Assembly: GCF_023101685.1 (NCBI RefSeq)
Contig: NZ_CP082164.1
Span: 6,200,001 to 6,264,000 of the forward strand
Reading direction: 5' to 3'
From: Bradyrhizobium sp. 186
GTDB taxonomy: Bacteria > Pseudomonadota > Alphaproteobacteria > Rhizobiales > Xanthobacteraceae
DNA length: 64,000 nucleotides
A model generated the notes under the pieces. That model saw nothing but the letters and a program-made list of their open reading frames with translations. It had not been told where the DNA came from and did not search any database. Numbering within the stretch: position 1 is the stretch's first letter; the number at the start of each line of letters is the position of its first letter. The position numbers and the translations under genes are program-made. Below, piece by piece: positions 36,898-46,259 of the stretch.

Positions 36898-38262
36898 TCA
36901 GTCGTTATCGTAGCCGTAGACTTCCGGCAGGATGAAGATTGCGGCGAGCAATCCGATCAGCGGGAAGATCGCGACGAACAGCGTGGCGCCGGCCTGTCCG
37001 ATCGCCGCGAACAGCGACGGGAACAGGAAGATCGCCAGGAACGACGGCAGCTTAACGAACATGTAGGCAAAGCCGCTGGCGGTGCCGCGGTATTTCGGCT
37101 TGGCGACCATGGTCGGGATCGTCATGCAGTTCGACGCGTCCCAATAATGGCCCCACAGCATCGCCGCCGCCGCGAACGGCAGCAGGATCTTGTTGTCGCT
37201 GTAGAGCGCGAAGGCCGCGACCAGGAGCGACGCCAGCACGATGGAGAACCCAGCGATCGCGATGCCGCGATGGCCGATCTTCGGCGTCAGCAACGGTCCG
37301 ACCCAGCCGGACACTGCGGCGAGGCAGAACAGTCCCATCGTCACCAGATTGTTGCCGAGCACGCTCGACACGCCGACCATCACGAACAGCACCGGCAAAT
37401 AGAACGCGAAGGTCGAGAACTCGCTGCCTTGAGCGAAGCAGGCGATCCAGCCGTAGATCGTCGCGCGCCAGCGGATCGGATCCTTCTTGAGATCCGCGAT
37501 GAAGGCACGCGTGCTGACCTTCGGCACCACCACGTCCTGGTCCGGCAGCATGGCGAGATCGTCGTTGAACATCTCGCGCGCGACCTGCTTGGCCTCGCGG
37601 AAGCGTCCCTTCTGCACCAGCCAGACCGCCGTCTCCGGCACGTCATGGCGCATGATCAGGATGATCAGCGCCGGCAACGCGCCGAGGCCGAGCGTCACGC
37701 GCCACAGCGTCTCGTGGTTGATATCGAACAGGAGGAAGATCACGATGACGCCGATGGTCAGGACTTCGCCGACCGCGAACATGAACTGCCAGCGGTTGCC
37801 CATCACCTCGCGCTCACCCTTGGCCATGGATTCCATGATGTAGGTGTAGCCGGTCGAGATGTCCGAGCCGAGCGGAATGCCGAGCAGGAAGCGGATCACG
37901 ACGAGCCAGCCGACGCTGGGCACGAAAGCCTGCGCCAGTGCGAGCACGATGAACATCACCATCGTGATCAGGAACATGACGCGGCGACCGATCTTGTCGG
38001 AGAGCCAGCCGCCGAGCAGCGCGCCGATCAGGGCACCGCCCTGGGTGCCGGCCGCGGCAAGGCCCAGCATCAGCGGATCGGGATTGTACTGCTCGCGGAT
38101 GAAGATGAGCACGAAGGCGATCGAATAGAGATCCCAGGCTTCGACCAGGATCGAGGCCATCATCAGCCAGCCGACCTTGTTACCTTTTGGACTGTAATTC
38201 GTAATGAGGTAGCGGACCGCGGCTTCGCTCGCGGTCGGTTGTGGCACGGCCATCGTTGACAT
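36898..38262 (-). CDS. MFS transporter (sugar acid-type)
   Basis: 454 residues from the ATG at 38262, which has GAGAGGACC upstream; the frame extends six codons further. About 12 membrane helices, with the signature GWLSDKIGRRVMFLITM after helix 2 and a long cytoplasmic loop (KGRFREAKQVAREMFNDD) between halves. PRFLLGIPLGSDISTGY-like residues are typical of sugar/acid symporters. It is downstream of the GntR gene on the same strand, 25 bp after it, and is the likely uptake carrier for the sugar acid degraded by the divergent operon. Substrate inferred from context. Confidence 0.85.
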   Translation of the reverse strand: MSTMAVPQPTASEAAVRYLITNYSPKGNKVGWLMMASILVEAWDLYSIAFVLIFIREQYNPDPLMLGLAAAGTQGGALIGALLGGWLSDKIGRRVMFLITMVMFIVLALAQAFVPSVGWLVVIRFLLGIPLGSDISTGYTYIMESMAKGEREVMGNRWQFMFAVGEVLTIGVIVIFLLFDINHETLWRVTLGLGALPALIILIMRHDVPETAVWLVQKGRFREAKQVAREMFNDDLAMLPDQDVVVPKVSTRAFIADLKKDPIRWRATIYGWIACFAQGSEFSTFAFYLPVLFVMVGVSSVLGNNLVTMGLFCLAAVSGWVGPLLTPKIGHRGIAIAGFSIVLASLLVAAFALYSDNKILLPFAAAAMLWGHYWDASNCMTIPTMVAKPKYRGTASGFAYMFVKLPSFLAIFLFPSLFAAIGQAGATLFVAIFPLIGLLAAIFILPEVYGYDND

Positions 38263-38286
38263 GCTTGGTCCTCTCTTCAAAACTCT

Positions 38287-39054
38287 TTACGCGCCGAGTA
38301 GCGGCTCGATGCTGCAATCAAGCAGGCGCGGGTCGATTCCCGTCTCCATGCCCGTGAACATCTCACCCATGTAGTCGATCAGTGCATCGCTCGCCTTCAC
38401 CGCGTCCCCGACGCGGCGATTGGCGACTGCATTGAGAATGGAAAGATGATGGTCGATCGTGCCGGACAAATCAGCCTGCCCTGGCATGAAGCGGTGGTGA
38501 ATGTAGCCGATGCGGCGGTAGAGCGTGTGCAGCGGCCGCAGCGTATGCACCAGAAAAGGCTCGCCCGCCGCATCCAACACCAACGCGTCGATGCGGCGGT
38601 CGATGCTGTTGAATTCGTCGAGGGTCAGGCTGGCGCGGCGCTCGCGCAGGAGACGCTCGATGTGCAGCGCCTGATTGCGATGCGAGAGGCTGGCGCGATC
38701 GGCGGCGAGCCGGATCACGAAACGCTCCATGTCGCGGCGCAAGCCGAGCAGCATGCGCTCGCGCGCCAGATCGATTGGCGCGATCTGCAGGCCGTGACGC
38801 GGGCGGATGATGATCAGCGTATCGGCGGAGAGACGGTTGACGGCATGATGCACCGGCGTGCGGCCGAATCCGGTAATGTGCTGCAGCTCAAGCATCGTCA
38901 TGAACTGGCCGGGCTTGAGCTCGCAATGAACGAGGAGCTCCTCGATCCTCTGATAGGCAAGCTCGAAGAAGTTGAGGCGGTTGCGCCGGCTGGGCTTGCC
39001 CTCGCCGTCGTATTCCGTTCTCACCACCTCGAGCGCGCGCTTGCGCCGTGCCAT
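38287..39054 (-). CDS. GntR/FadR-family transcriptional regulator
   Basis: 255 residues. An N-terminal GntR winged helix (YQRIEELLVHCELKPGQF, LQHITGFGRTPVHHAVNRLS, IIRPRHGLQIAPID) and an FCD-type all-helical effector domain (LGLRRDMERFVIRLAADRAS, RRIDALVLDAAGEPFL, HHLSILNAVANRRVGDAVKA) with His residues that normally bind metal and ligand. Co-transcribed with the MFS gene, and divergent from the catabolic genes at 39237. A repeated TTGTGATAT operator lies between, so it is a probable repressor released by a sugar acid. Confidence 0.9.
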   Translation of the reverse strand: MARRKRALEVVRTEYDGEGKPSRRNRLNFFELAYQRIEELLVHCELKPGQFMTMLELQHITGFGRTPVHHAVNRLSADTLIIIRPRHGLQIAPIDLARERMLLGLRRDMERFVIRLAADRASLSHRNQALHIERLLRERRASLTLDEFNSIDRRIDALVLDAAGEPFLVHTLRPLHTLYRRIGYIHHRFMPGQADLSGTIDHHLSILNAVANRRVGDAVKASDALIDYMGEMFTGMETGIDPRLLDCSIEPLLGA

Positions 39055-39102
39055 GAATTCCTCCCCGTCGGCCTGCGCTCGCGCTGCAGGGCGGCACGTT
39101 GT

Positions 39103-39139
39103 TTGTGATATCCTTAAAACATGTTGTGATATATTACAA
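39103..39139. promoter_or_regulatory. Likely GntR operator, repeated TTGTGATAT
   Basis: Two TTGTGATAT sites begin at 39103 and 39124, 21 bp apart (two helical turns). The second extends to the near-palindrome TTGTGATATATTACAA (39124-39139), typical of FCD-type GntR operators. It lies between the divergent GntR and catabolic genes. Confidence 0.6.
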
Positions 39140-39236
39140 GCAGGCGTAAGACTGCCCGCCGAACCCCGCCGCTCCAGCCGGGCGGAATGACAACAACAAG
39201 AAGGCGCTACGCGCCTGTGATGGGAGGATTATTGCC

Positions 39237-40436
39237 GTGAAGATCACGTCGATTGAGACCCTGCGCACCGAGGAATTCTCCAACGTCATCTGGGTGCGCG
39301 TCCACACCGATGCGGGCGTGATCGGACTTGGCGAGACCTTCTATGGCGCCGGCGCGGTCGAGGCGCAGATCCACGACACCTTTGCCGGCCGCCTGCTCGG
39401 TCGCAATCCCCTGCACATCGAAGCGATCCATCGCGACATGCTGAACCTGCCGATGGCGCAGTCCTCCACCGGCGTCGAATACCGCGCAGCCTCCGCGATC
39501 GACATCGCGCTATGGGATCTGTTCGGCAAGGTCTGCAATCAGCCGGTGCACCAGATGCTCGGCGGCCTCTGCCGCGACAAGCAGCGCATCTACAACACCT
39601 GCGCCGGCACCAAATATGTCCGCTCGACCAACATCAGCCCCGTGTCGAACTGGAATCTCGGCGCCTCCGAGGGCCCCTACGAGGACCTCGACGGCTTCAT
39701 GTACCGCGCCGACGCGCTCGCCGAAAGCCTTTTGGAAAGCGGCATCTCCGCAATGAAGATCTGGCCATTCGATCCTGCTGCGCAGGAGAACAAGGGCCTG
39801 TTCATCACGGCCGCGCAAATGAAGCAGGCGATCGAGCCGTTCGAGAAGATCCGTAAAGCCGTGGGCGACAAGATGGAGATCATGGTCGAGCTCCATTCAC
39901 TCTGGAATTTGCCGACCGCCAAACAGATCGCGCGTGCGCTCGAGCCGTACAAGCCGACCTGGTACGAGGACCCGATCCGCATGAACTCGCCGCAGGCGCT
40001 CGCGGAATATGCGCGCTCGACCGACGTCTGGGTCTGCGCCAGCGAGACGCTGGGCTCGCGCTTCCCCTACAAGGACATGCTCGACCGCGACGCCATGCAT
40101 GTGGTGATGGCGGACCTCTGCTGGACCGGCGGGCTCACCGAAGGCCGCAAGATCGCGGCGATGGCCGAGACCTATCACCGTCCCTTTGCGCCGCACGATT
40201 GCATCGGCCCGATCGGCTTCGTCGCCGCCATCCACATGTCGTTCAGCCAGCCCAATACGCTGATCCAGGAATCGGTGCGCGCCTTCTACAAGGGCTGGTA
40301 CAATGAGCTTGTCACCACCATGCCGGTGATCAAGGACGGCTATGTCTTCCCGATGGAAGGTCCCGGCCTTGGCATCGACCTCCTGCCCGCGGTGTTCGAC
40401 CGCAGCGATCTCACCGTGCGCCGCTCCAACGTCTGA
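39237..40436 (+). CDS. Mandelate racemase/muconate lactonizing enzyme family dehydratase
   Basis: 399 residues from GTG 39237 with GGGAGGA upstream. Enolase-superfamily fold: N-terminal cap (ITSIETLRTEEFSNVIWVRVH), Lys in SAMKIWPFDPAAQ (about 178), metal ligands in MVELHSLWNLPTAK and WYEDPIRM, the general-acid loop in VCASETLGSRFPYKD, and FAPHDCIGPIGF. The metal triad Glu/Glu/Asp or Glu is the usual MR pattern, which fits acid-sugar dehydratases. First gene of a three-gene unit with SDR and idonate-type dehydrogenase; natural substrate a sugar acid, identity open. Confidence 0.85.
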   Translation: MKITSIETLRTEEFSNVIWVRVHTDAGVIGLGETFYGAGAVEAQIHDTFAGRLLGRNPLHIEAIHRDMLNLPMAQSSTGVEYRAASAIDIALWDLFGKVCNQPVHQMLGGLCRDKQRIYNTCAGTKYVRSTNISPVSNWNLGASEGPYEDLDGFMYRADALAESLLESGISAMKIWPFDPAAQENKGLFITAAQMKQAIEPFEKIRKAVGDKMEIMVELHSLWNLPTAKQIARALEPYKPTWYEDPIRMNSPQALAEYARSTDVWVCASETLGSRFPYKDMLDRDAMHVVMADLCWTGGLTEGRKIAAMAETYHRPFAPHDCIGPIGFVAAIHMSFSQPNTLIQESVRAFYKGWYNELVTTMPVIKDGYVFPMEGPGLGIDLLPAVFDRSDLTVRRSNV

Positions 40437-40446
40437 GGATCTTGAG

Positions 40447-41214
40447 ATGAGCACCGCCCTTTTCGACCTTTCCGGCCGTACCGCGCTCGTGACCGGCTCC
40501 TCCCGCGGCCTCGGCCGCGCCATTGCCGAGGGCATGGCCAAGGCCGGCGCCAAGCTGATCATCAACGGCGTCGATCCCAAGCGCGTCGAGCAGGCCGTCG
40601 CCGAATTTCGCGCGGCCGGCTACCAGGCCGAGGGCGCGGCGTTCAACGTCACCGACGAACCCGCGATCGTCGCTGCCTTCGAGAGTTTCGACAGACAAGG
40701 CCTCGCGGTCGACATCATCGTCAACAATGCCGGCATCCAGCACCGCAAGCCGCTGGTGGAATTCACCACCGACGAATGGCGCAAGGTGATCGAGACCAAC
40801 CTCACCAGCGCCTTCGTCATCGGCCGCGAGGCGGCCAAGCGCATGATCCCACGCAAGCACGGCAAGATCATCAACATTGGCTCGCTCGGCAGCGAGCTCG
40901 CACGCCCCACGATCGCGCCCTACACCGCCGCCAAGGGCGGCATCAAGAACCTGACGCGCGCGATGGCGGTGGAATGGGCCCAGCACGGCATCCAGGCCAA
41001 TGCGATCGGGCCCGGCTACATGCTGACCGACATGAACGAGGCGCTGGTCAACAACACCGACTTCAACAACTGGCTGATGGGCCGCATTCCCTCCAAGCGC
41101 TGGGGCAAGCCGGATGAGCTGGTGGGCGCGGCGATCTTCCTCGCCTCGGACGCCTCGACTTATGTCAACGGCCAGATCATCTATGTCGACGGCGGCATGA
41201 TCGCCGCGATGTGA
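40447..41214 (+). CDS. SDR dehydrogenase (gluconate 5-dehydrogenase type)
   Basis: 255 residues from the ATG at 40447, 10 bp after the previous stop. Classical SDR: NAD(P) motif TGSSRGLGRAIAEGMA, NNAGIQ at about 90, catalytic Ser in IINIGSLGSELARP, YTAAKGGIKN (Tyr-x-x-x-Lys) and a C-terminal DGGMIAAM. Closest in plan to IdnO-type gluconate 5-dehydrogenases. Between a dehydratase and an idonate-like dehydrogenase, it probably oxidises or reduces a keto sugar acid. Cofactor not certain. Confidence 0.85.
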   Translation: MSTALFDLSGRTALVTGSSRGLGRAIAEGMAKAGAKLIINGVDPKRVEQAVAEFRAAGYQAEGAAFNVTDEPAIVAAFESFDRQGLAVDIIVNNAGIQHRKPLVEFTTDEWRKVIETNLTSAFVIGREAAKRMIPRKHGKIINIGSLGSELARPTIAPYTAAKGGIKNLTRAMAVEWAQHGIQANAIGPGYMLTDMNEALVNNTDFNNWLMGRIPSKRWGKPDELVGAAIFLASDASTYVNGQIIYVDGGMIAAM

Positions 41215-41236
41215 TCAAGAACTAAGGAGCGAGCCC

Positions 41237-42268
41237 ATGCGCGCCGTCGTCATCCACGCACCGAAGGACCTGCGCATCGACGACTATCCGGATGTTGCGC
41301 CCGGTCCGGGTGAGGTCCGCGTCAAGATCGCCAATGGCGGCATCTGCGGCTCCGACCTGCACTACTACCATCACGGCGGCTTCGGCGTCGTGCGCATCCA
41401 GCAGCCGATGGCGCTGGGACATGAAATCGCCGGCGTCGTCGCGGCCGTCGGCGACGGCGTCACCAACGTGCAGCCCGGCACCCGCGTCGCGGTCAATCCG
41501 AGCAAGCCGTGCGGCCAGTGCCTGCATTGTCAGGAAGGCATGCGCAACCAGTGCCTCGACATGCGCTTCCTCGGCAGCGCGATGCGCTTTCCCCATGTGC
41601 AGGGTGGCTTCCGTGAATTCCTGGAGGTCGACGCCACGCAGGCCGTGCCGATCGCGGACAGGCTGTCGTTGGCCGAAGCTGCGGTCGCCGAACCGCTCGC
41701 TGTATGCCTGCATGCCGGCAAGCAGGCCGGGCCCCTGCTCGGCAAGCGCGTGCTGATCACCGGCTGCGGCCCGATCGGCGCGCTGATGATTCTGGTCTCG
41801 CGCTTCGGCGGCGCCGCCGAAATCGTGGTGACCGATGTCGCCGAGGCGCCGCTCGCGGTCGCCAAAAAACTGGGCGCCACTCACGCCATCAATGTCGCGA
41901 CCGATGCCGCTGCGCTCGATCCCTGGCGCGCCGGCAAGGGCGTGTTCGACACGCTGTTTGAAGCCTCCGGCAACCAGGCTGCGCTGCGGACCGCGCTGGA
42001 TGTGCTGCGGCCCGGCGCGACCCTCGTGCAGCTCGGCCTCGGCGGCGAGATGACGCTGCCGATCAATTCCATTGTCGCCAAGGAATTGCAGCTCCGCGGC
42101 ACCTTCCGCTTCGATCCCGAGTTCGAACTCGCAGTGCGGCTGATGGGCGAAGGCCTGATCGACGTCAAGCCGCTGATCACCGCAACCATACCGTTCGAGA
42201 ACGCGGTCGCTGCCTTCGAGCTCGCCAGCGACCGCGCCCAATCGATGAAGGTGCAGTTGACGTTCTGA
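41237..42268 (+). CDS. Zinc-dependent L-idonate 5-dehydrogenase-like MDR enzyme
   Basis: 343 residues. MDR alcohol dehydrogenase with catalytic zinc ligands in GICGSDLHYY and GHEIAG, a structural zinc lobe (PCGQCLHCQEGMRNQCLD, four Cys) and the Rossmann motif ITGCGPIGALMI at about 175. SDLHYYHHGGFGVVRI is characteristic of the idonate/sorbitol branch. It follows the SDR by 22 bp and completes the IdnD-IdnO-like pair, so hexonate oxidation to 5-keto acid is the likely job. The stop is only 15 bp from the convergent DUF gene. Confidence 0.85.
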   Translation: MRAVVIHAPKDLRIDDYPDVAPGPGEVRVKIANGGICGSDLHYYHHGGFGVVRIQQPMALGHEIAGVVAAVGDGVTNVQPGTRVAVNPSKPCGQCLHCQEGMRNQCLDMRFLGSAMRFPHVQGGFREFLEVDATQAVPIADRLSLAEAAVAEPLAVCLHAGKQAGPLLGKRVLITGCGPIGALMILVSRFGGAAEIVVTDVAEAPLAVAKKLGATHAINVATDAAALDPWRAGKGVFDTLFEASGNQAALRTALDVLRPGATLVQLGLGGEMTLPINSIVAKELQLRGTFRFDPEFELAVRLMGEGLIDVKPLITATIPFENAVAAFELASDRAQSMKVQLTF

Positions 42269-42282
42269 GAGCGGTCGCGGCC

Positions 42283-43164
42283 TCAGGGCTGTGCCACCCC
42301 GTCGAGGAGACGATCGCTGACCAACCGGACCGCGCCCCGCTTCCAGGAGTAGTCGGCGCCCATGCGCAACCCGCTGTCGCCGCGTGACATCACAGCGCCG
42401 CTCCGGGCATCGCGCAATTGGAATCCGACCGTATATTCAGTGCGGCTGACCCGCCGCACCACACCGACGAGCGATTGATCCGCGCCGAGTTTCCCCGCGA
42501 TGGCCGCATCGCACCCGCCGCAATCGCGCAACGCGCGGGAGCTCACGACGTCGTCGCGCGCGCCGCTGACGTCGACGATGCGGTAACGGCCGGATTGCCC
42601 CAGTGCATCGCGCACGCCGGTCGTCACCTCGTCCAGATAGGACACATCGGCGGCTGCGAGACCGGATACGGGTGCCGCGGTGTTGTCGTCGAGCTCGAAA
42701 TCGAACACCGCAAGCGCGACCGGCGCCGGTGCGGCGAGCGCCGCCAGGACCTCACGGACGACGAAGGCCTCGGCACGTTCCCACGCCTCGTCGTTGTCGC
42801 CACGAAAGGTGTAGAGTTTATCCATCACGACCTTCTTGGCGCCGACGTCGATCACAGCGATCTTGGCCCATTGCACCAGCGTGCTCGTCTTCTGGATGCC
42901 GCCGATGACCTTGAACGCCGCCCCCTCCTGCACGGACGGCGCAAGCCGATAGCGCGGGTCGGCGGCGATGTCCCGCCGCAGCGCGACCATGAACGCGGCC
43001 AACCGCTTCTCGTGAACGGCGGTCTGGTTGGCAGGCTCGCCCGACGTATCGGTATAGCTGAAGTCGTCGACGGCAACGCCGACGCTGGCATCGGCACCCG
43101 CCGGCGCACGAGCCGCCGGGACGAGCAGGAGAAATGCAAGAGAGACAAGAAGGGATCGACGCAT
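42283..43164 (-). CDS. Secreted protein with two DUF2380/DUF3280-like units
   Basis: 293 residues with an N-terminal signal peptide (RSLLVSLAFLLLVPAARA). The mature part shows two similar halves: VGVAVDDFSYTDTSG with FMVALRRDIAADPRYRLA (residues 29-80) and VALAVFDFELDDNTA with VTTGVRDALGQSGRYRIVDV (about 150-215). Both have the DUF2380/DUF3280 layout, usually found as a single unit. A Cys pair (DCGGCDAAIAGKLGADQSLVG) follows. In methylotroph-like alphaproteobacteria, relatives lie near methanol-oxidation regulators; the neighbouring kinase supports this, but function is unknown. Confidence 0.65.
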   Translation of the reverse strand: MRRSLLVSLAFLLLVPAARAPAGADASVGVAVDDFSYTDTSGEPANQTAVHEKRLAAFMVALRRDIAADPRYRLAPSVQEGAAFKVIGGIQKTSTLVQWAKIAVIDVGAKKVVMDKLYTFRGDNDEAWERAEAFVVREVLAALAAPAPVALAVFDFELDDNTAAPVSGLAAADVSYLDEVTTGVRDALGQSGRYRIVDVSGARDDVVSSRALRDCGGCDAAIAGKLGADQSLVGVVRRVSRTEYTVGFQLRDARSGAVMSRGDSGLRMGADYSWKRGAVRLVSDRLLDGVAQP

Positions 43165-43313
43165 GTGCGGCCTCGCGGGTGGGAAAGGCCCTGACGCTAG
43201 GCCGGGGTGGCGCGGCCCGCAGCTTCTCGCGTCCCGGCGACGGCCGGGAAAATTTCACGACATTGCCCCGGGATCGTCCGCGGCGCTTTCCGGCGGTTCC
43301 GTTCTGCCGTTAA

Positions 43314-44745
43314 ATGCCTGAAGACAAGATCATCCGCCAGGGACGTCCGCCGATGTGGAAGCGCTCGAAGCCCGACCTGAAGCTGCGCCTGACGTTGCGC
43401 GTTGGAGCCATTTCCACCCTCTGCTTCGCTGCGATCTCGGCCTACTTCCTGATCGAGGCCGATCGCTCCGTGCACACGCGGATCGACGCGATCGCCGGTC
43501 TCGCCGCGCGAACCCTGGAACTGCAACAAAACAAGATTCAGTGGGTGAACCATCCCCGCTCCGAATTTCCGGATCTGGACGGCGTCGCGGCCTCGGTCAT
43601 GGCGCCGGGCCTTTGTCTGGCGTTTCGCGGAAGCAACGGCGACACCGTCCAGCGCTTCTGCGGCGGCGCATCCGGCGCCACCGGCCATCCGCCGCAAGCC
43701 TTCGCCGTGCTCTATCGGAAACTGTTCGATCCCGGCCGGGAGGCCACACATCCCGTGACCGTCCGCGGCGCGACGATCGGCGAGGCCGTCGCCTGGATCG
43801 ATCCGGCGGTGCAGACAGCCATGGCACGACGCCGGCCGCCTGATCGCGGCGCTTGCAATCGCCCTGCCGTTGTTGTGCGTGCTCGTCTATGCGGCGCTGG
43901 CCCGTGCGCTGCGTCCGACTCGGATCATCCGCGAAGGCCTCGAGCGGATCGCCGCCGACGATCTCACGGCACGGCTGCCGCCATTTGAACTCGCGGAACT
44001 TTCGGCCATCCGCGACGTCTTCAACCATCTCGCCGAACGTCTCTCCACCGCGCTGGCCGAACGCAGCGAACTCACCCGCCGGCTGATCGTGGTGCAGGAC
44101 GAGGAGCGGCGGCATCTGGCGCGCGAACTGCACGACGAGTTCGGACAATCTCTTGCTGCCATCCGCGCCCTCGCCGCATCGGCGCACCAGACCGCAGCGG
44201 AGGACTGTCCCTCCCTGCTTCCGGAGTGCGACGGCATCTCCCGGACCGCGACCAACATGATGGAGACGCTGCGCGGAGCGCTGTTCAGGTTGCGTCCGCC
44301 CGACGTCGACGAACTCGGCCTCGTCGCGAGTCTCGAAGGCCTGGTCGCTGGCTGGAACGGGCGCAGCCGCGGCCAGCCTCGGTTCGAGTGCCGGTTTGAC
44401 GGCACGTTCGAGAGCCTGCCCGCTGCTGTCGGCGCCGGGCTCTACCGCATCGTGCAGGAGGCGCTCACCAACGCGGCAAAGCATGCCGGCGCCACCCGGG
44501 TCACGTTGAAGCTGACCGCGCACGGGGCGGCGCACGAAGATCGCCGGATCGAGCTTTGCATCGCCGATGACGGCAGGCCGGGCGATACGGCCGTGACGAC
44601 GGGAATGGGCCTGCTCGGCATGCGCGAGCGCGTCGTCGCGCTGGGCGGCCGGCTGAGCTTCGAGACCGGAGCGGATCGCGGCGCGACGCTGCACGTCGTC
44701 ATTCCCGCATCCGTCCATCCCATCGTCATGGAGCGTGCCGCATGA
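43314..44745 (+). pseudogene. MoxY/FlhS-like histidine kinase, split by a frameshift
   Basis: A first frame (43314-43988; ATG 43353 is an alternative start) encodes one transmembrane helix and a sensor loop up to AVAWIDPAVQTAMA. Near 43822 homology shifts: the second frame continues HDAGRLIAALAIALPLLCVLVYAAL as helix two, then HAMP-like residues, HisKA_3 with RRHLARELHDEFGQSLAAI, and a HATPase end (LYRIVQEALTNAAKHAGA, GMGLLGMRERVVALGG). The break is one base (or minus two) inside ATGGCACGAC. The halves fit a NarL-partner kinase of the Paracoccus FlhS/MoxY type. A read error or ribosomal frameshift must be excluded before calling it dead. Confidence 0.7.
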
Positions 44746-45404
44746 ATGGCACCGACTGCGCCATCATGCTGGTCGACGATCACGCCGTCGTTCGCGAGGG
44801 CTATCGCTCGGTGTTGCAGAAGCAGCCCGGCTTGCGCGTCGTAGCCGAGGCCTCCGACGGAGCCGAGGCCTACCGCCTGTTCAAGTCCGCCAAACCTGAC
44901 CTCGTCATCATGGATCTGAGCATGCCCGGCATCGGCGGGATCGAGGCGATCCGGCGGATCAGGCAGTGGGACAAGGGCGCCAAAATCCTGGTCTTCACCA
45001 TGCACCAGAACGCGGGCTTTGCCGTGCAGGCGATCCGCGCCGGCGCCAGAGGCTACGTCACCAAGACCAGCCCGCCGGAGACGCTGGTGCGCGCCGTGAT
45101 GGACGTGCTCGCGGGCAAGATCGCCATCAGTCCCGACATCGACCATGAGCTCGCACTCAGCCGGCTCAGTGGCGAAAGCTCCGCCGCCGACGTGCTCACC
45201 GCGCGCGAGTTCGAGGTGCTGCGCCTGTTGCTCGCCGAACGGAACACCGACGAGATCGCCGAAACGCTCCACGTCAGTCCGAAGACGGTCGCCAACCTGC
45301 ACTCCCTGATCAAGGACAAGCTCGGCGTCGGCTCGGACATCGAACTGGTCCGGCTCGCGCTGCGCCAGGGCCTCCTGACGCAGGCAGATCTGGGCGAGAC
45401 CTGA
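44742..45404 (+). CDS. NarL/LuxR-type response regulator
   Basis: 220 residues starting inside the last codons of the kinase gene (ATGA overlap). Receiver domain: IMLVDDHAVVREGYRSVL, phospho-Asp-58 in VIMDLSMPGIGG and Lys in GYVTKTSPPE. The C-terminal LuxR helix-turn-helix is LTAREFEVLRLLLAERNTDE with IAETLHVSPKTVANLHSLIK. It pairs with the MoxY/FlhS-like kinase. In Paracoccus such pairs control methanol or formaldehyde oxidation genes; here the targets are unknown. Confidence 0.88.
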   Translation: MNGTDCAIMLVDDHAVVREGYRSVLQKQPGLRVVAEASDGAEAYRLFKSAKPDLVIMDLSMPGIGGIEAIRRIRQWDKGAKILVFTMHQNAGFAVQAIRAGARGYVTKTSPPETLVRAVMDVLAGKIAISPDIDHELALSRLSGESSAADVLTAREFEVLRLLLAERNTDEIAETLHVSPKTVANLHSLIKDKLGVGSDIELVRLALRQGLLTQADLGET

Positions 45405-45413
45405 GCGCCCGGC

Positions 45414-46259
45414 TCAGGTCAGATAGCGTGTGACGTAGCCATCCATTGCGTAGAGCGCGCAGAGCGCGAGACTCGACCACACCGCGGCGCTGAAATACAG
45501 CGCCATCCAGGTCAGTTCGCCTTTCCAGTGCGCGACGTCGTGCGTGACAACCCAGCGCGTGCTGACGTCATGCAGGCCTTCGAGGAAGCCGAGGAGCCTG
45601 TCGCCCTCGGCATGCCCCGCCCGCCAGCGGCTGAGATACATCGGCACGTCGACGGTGACGAGGAAGGCAAGAAAGCAGGCGATCCCGACGATGCCCGCGA
45701 CCAGCGCCCAGCGCACCGCTCCCTGGAATTCCGGCATCAGCCGGCACAGCGCGATCCCGACCAGGAAGAAGGTCACCGCCCACAGCGAATTCTCGATCGC
45801 GTTGTAGAGATAGTTGGTGGTGAGCACCGCGTACCAGGAGAAACACTCCGCGATAATGATCACGGGCACGATGACAAGAGCGATGTTCACCGTGGTCTCC
45901 GCACCGGCCATGCTGCCGAGCTGATGCAGGATGATGGCCCATTGCGCGGCGAAACACACTTCGGCCACCGTCGCGACGGAGCGGCCGACGAACACGCTGG
46001 AGAGCCAGGTGTCGAACAGGCAGATGCGCTGCACGTCAGCGCGCGGCAGGAACGAGCGGAACGCGCAGCCGAACACATAGCCGGCGCAGAGCAGCAGCAT
46101 CACGCCCATCCCCGACGACCCACCGAGGCTGCCGGTGACGGGCTGATAGAACTCCCGGTACAGCATGAACCAGACAAGGATATTGACGTTGCTGATCAGC
46201 GTCAGCGATCCCCACCACCACGCCAGGGGATTTGACCGCGCCTGCAACATCAACCTCAT
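45414..46259 (-). CDS. Conserved multispanning membrane protein
   Basis: About 281 residues from the ATG at 46259, after a GCGGGGC stretch; the frame runs to 46442 but the extra part overlaps a repeat and the SRPBCC gene. Roughly seven hydrophobic segments are visible: WWWGSLTLISNVNILVWFML, GMGVMLLLCAGYVFGCAF, TTVNIALVIVPVIIIAECF, NSLWAVTFFLVGIALCRLM and WALVAGIVGIACFLAFLV. Many acidic/His residues occur near the end (THDVAHWKGELTWM). I do not recognise the family. It faces the LuxR regulator convergently (10 bp gap). Confidence 0.65.
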   Translation of the reverse strand: MRLMLQARSNPLAWWWGSLTLISNVNILVWFMLYREFYQPVTGSLGGSSGMGVMLLLCAGYVFGCAFRSFLPRADVQRICLFDTWLSSVFVGRSVATVAEVCFAAQWAIILHQLGSMAGAETTVNIALVIVPVIIIAECFSWYAVLTTNYLYNAIENSLWAVTFFLVGIALCRLMPEFQGAVRWALVAGIVGIACFLAFLVTVDVPMYLSRWRAGHAEGDRLLGFLEGLHDVSTRWVVTHDVAHWKGELTWMALYFSAAVWSSLALCALYAMDGYVTRYLT

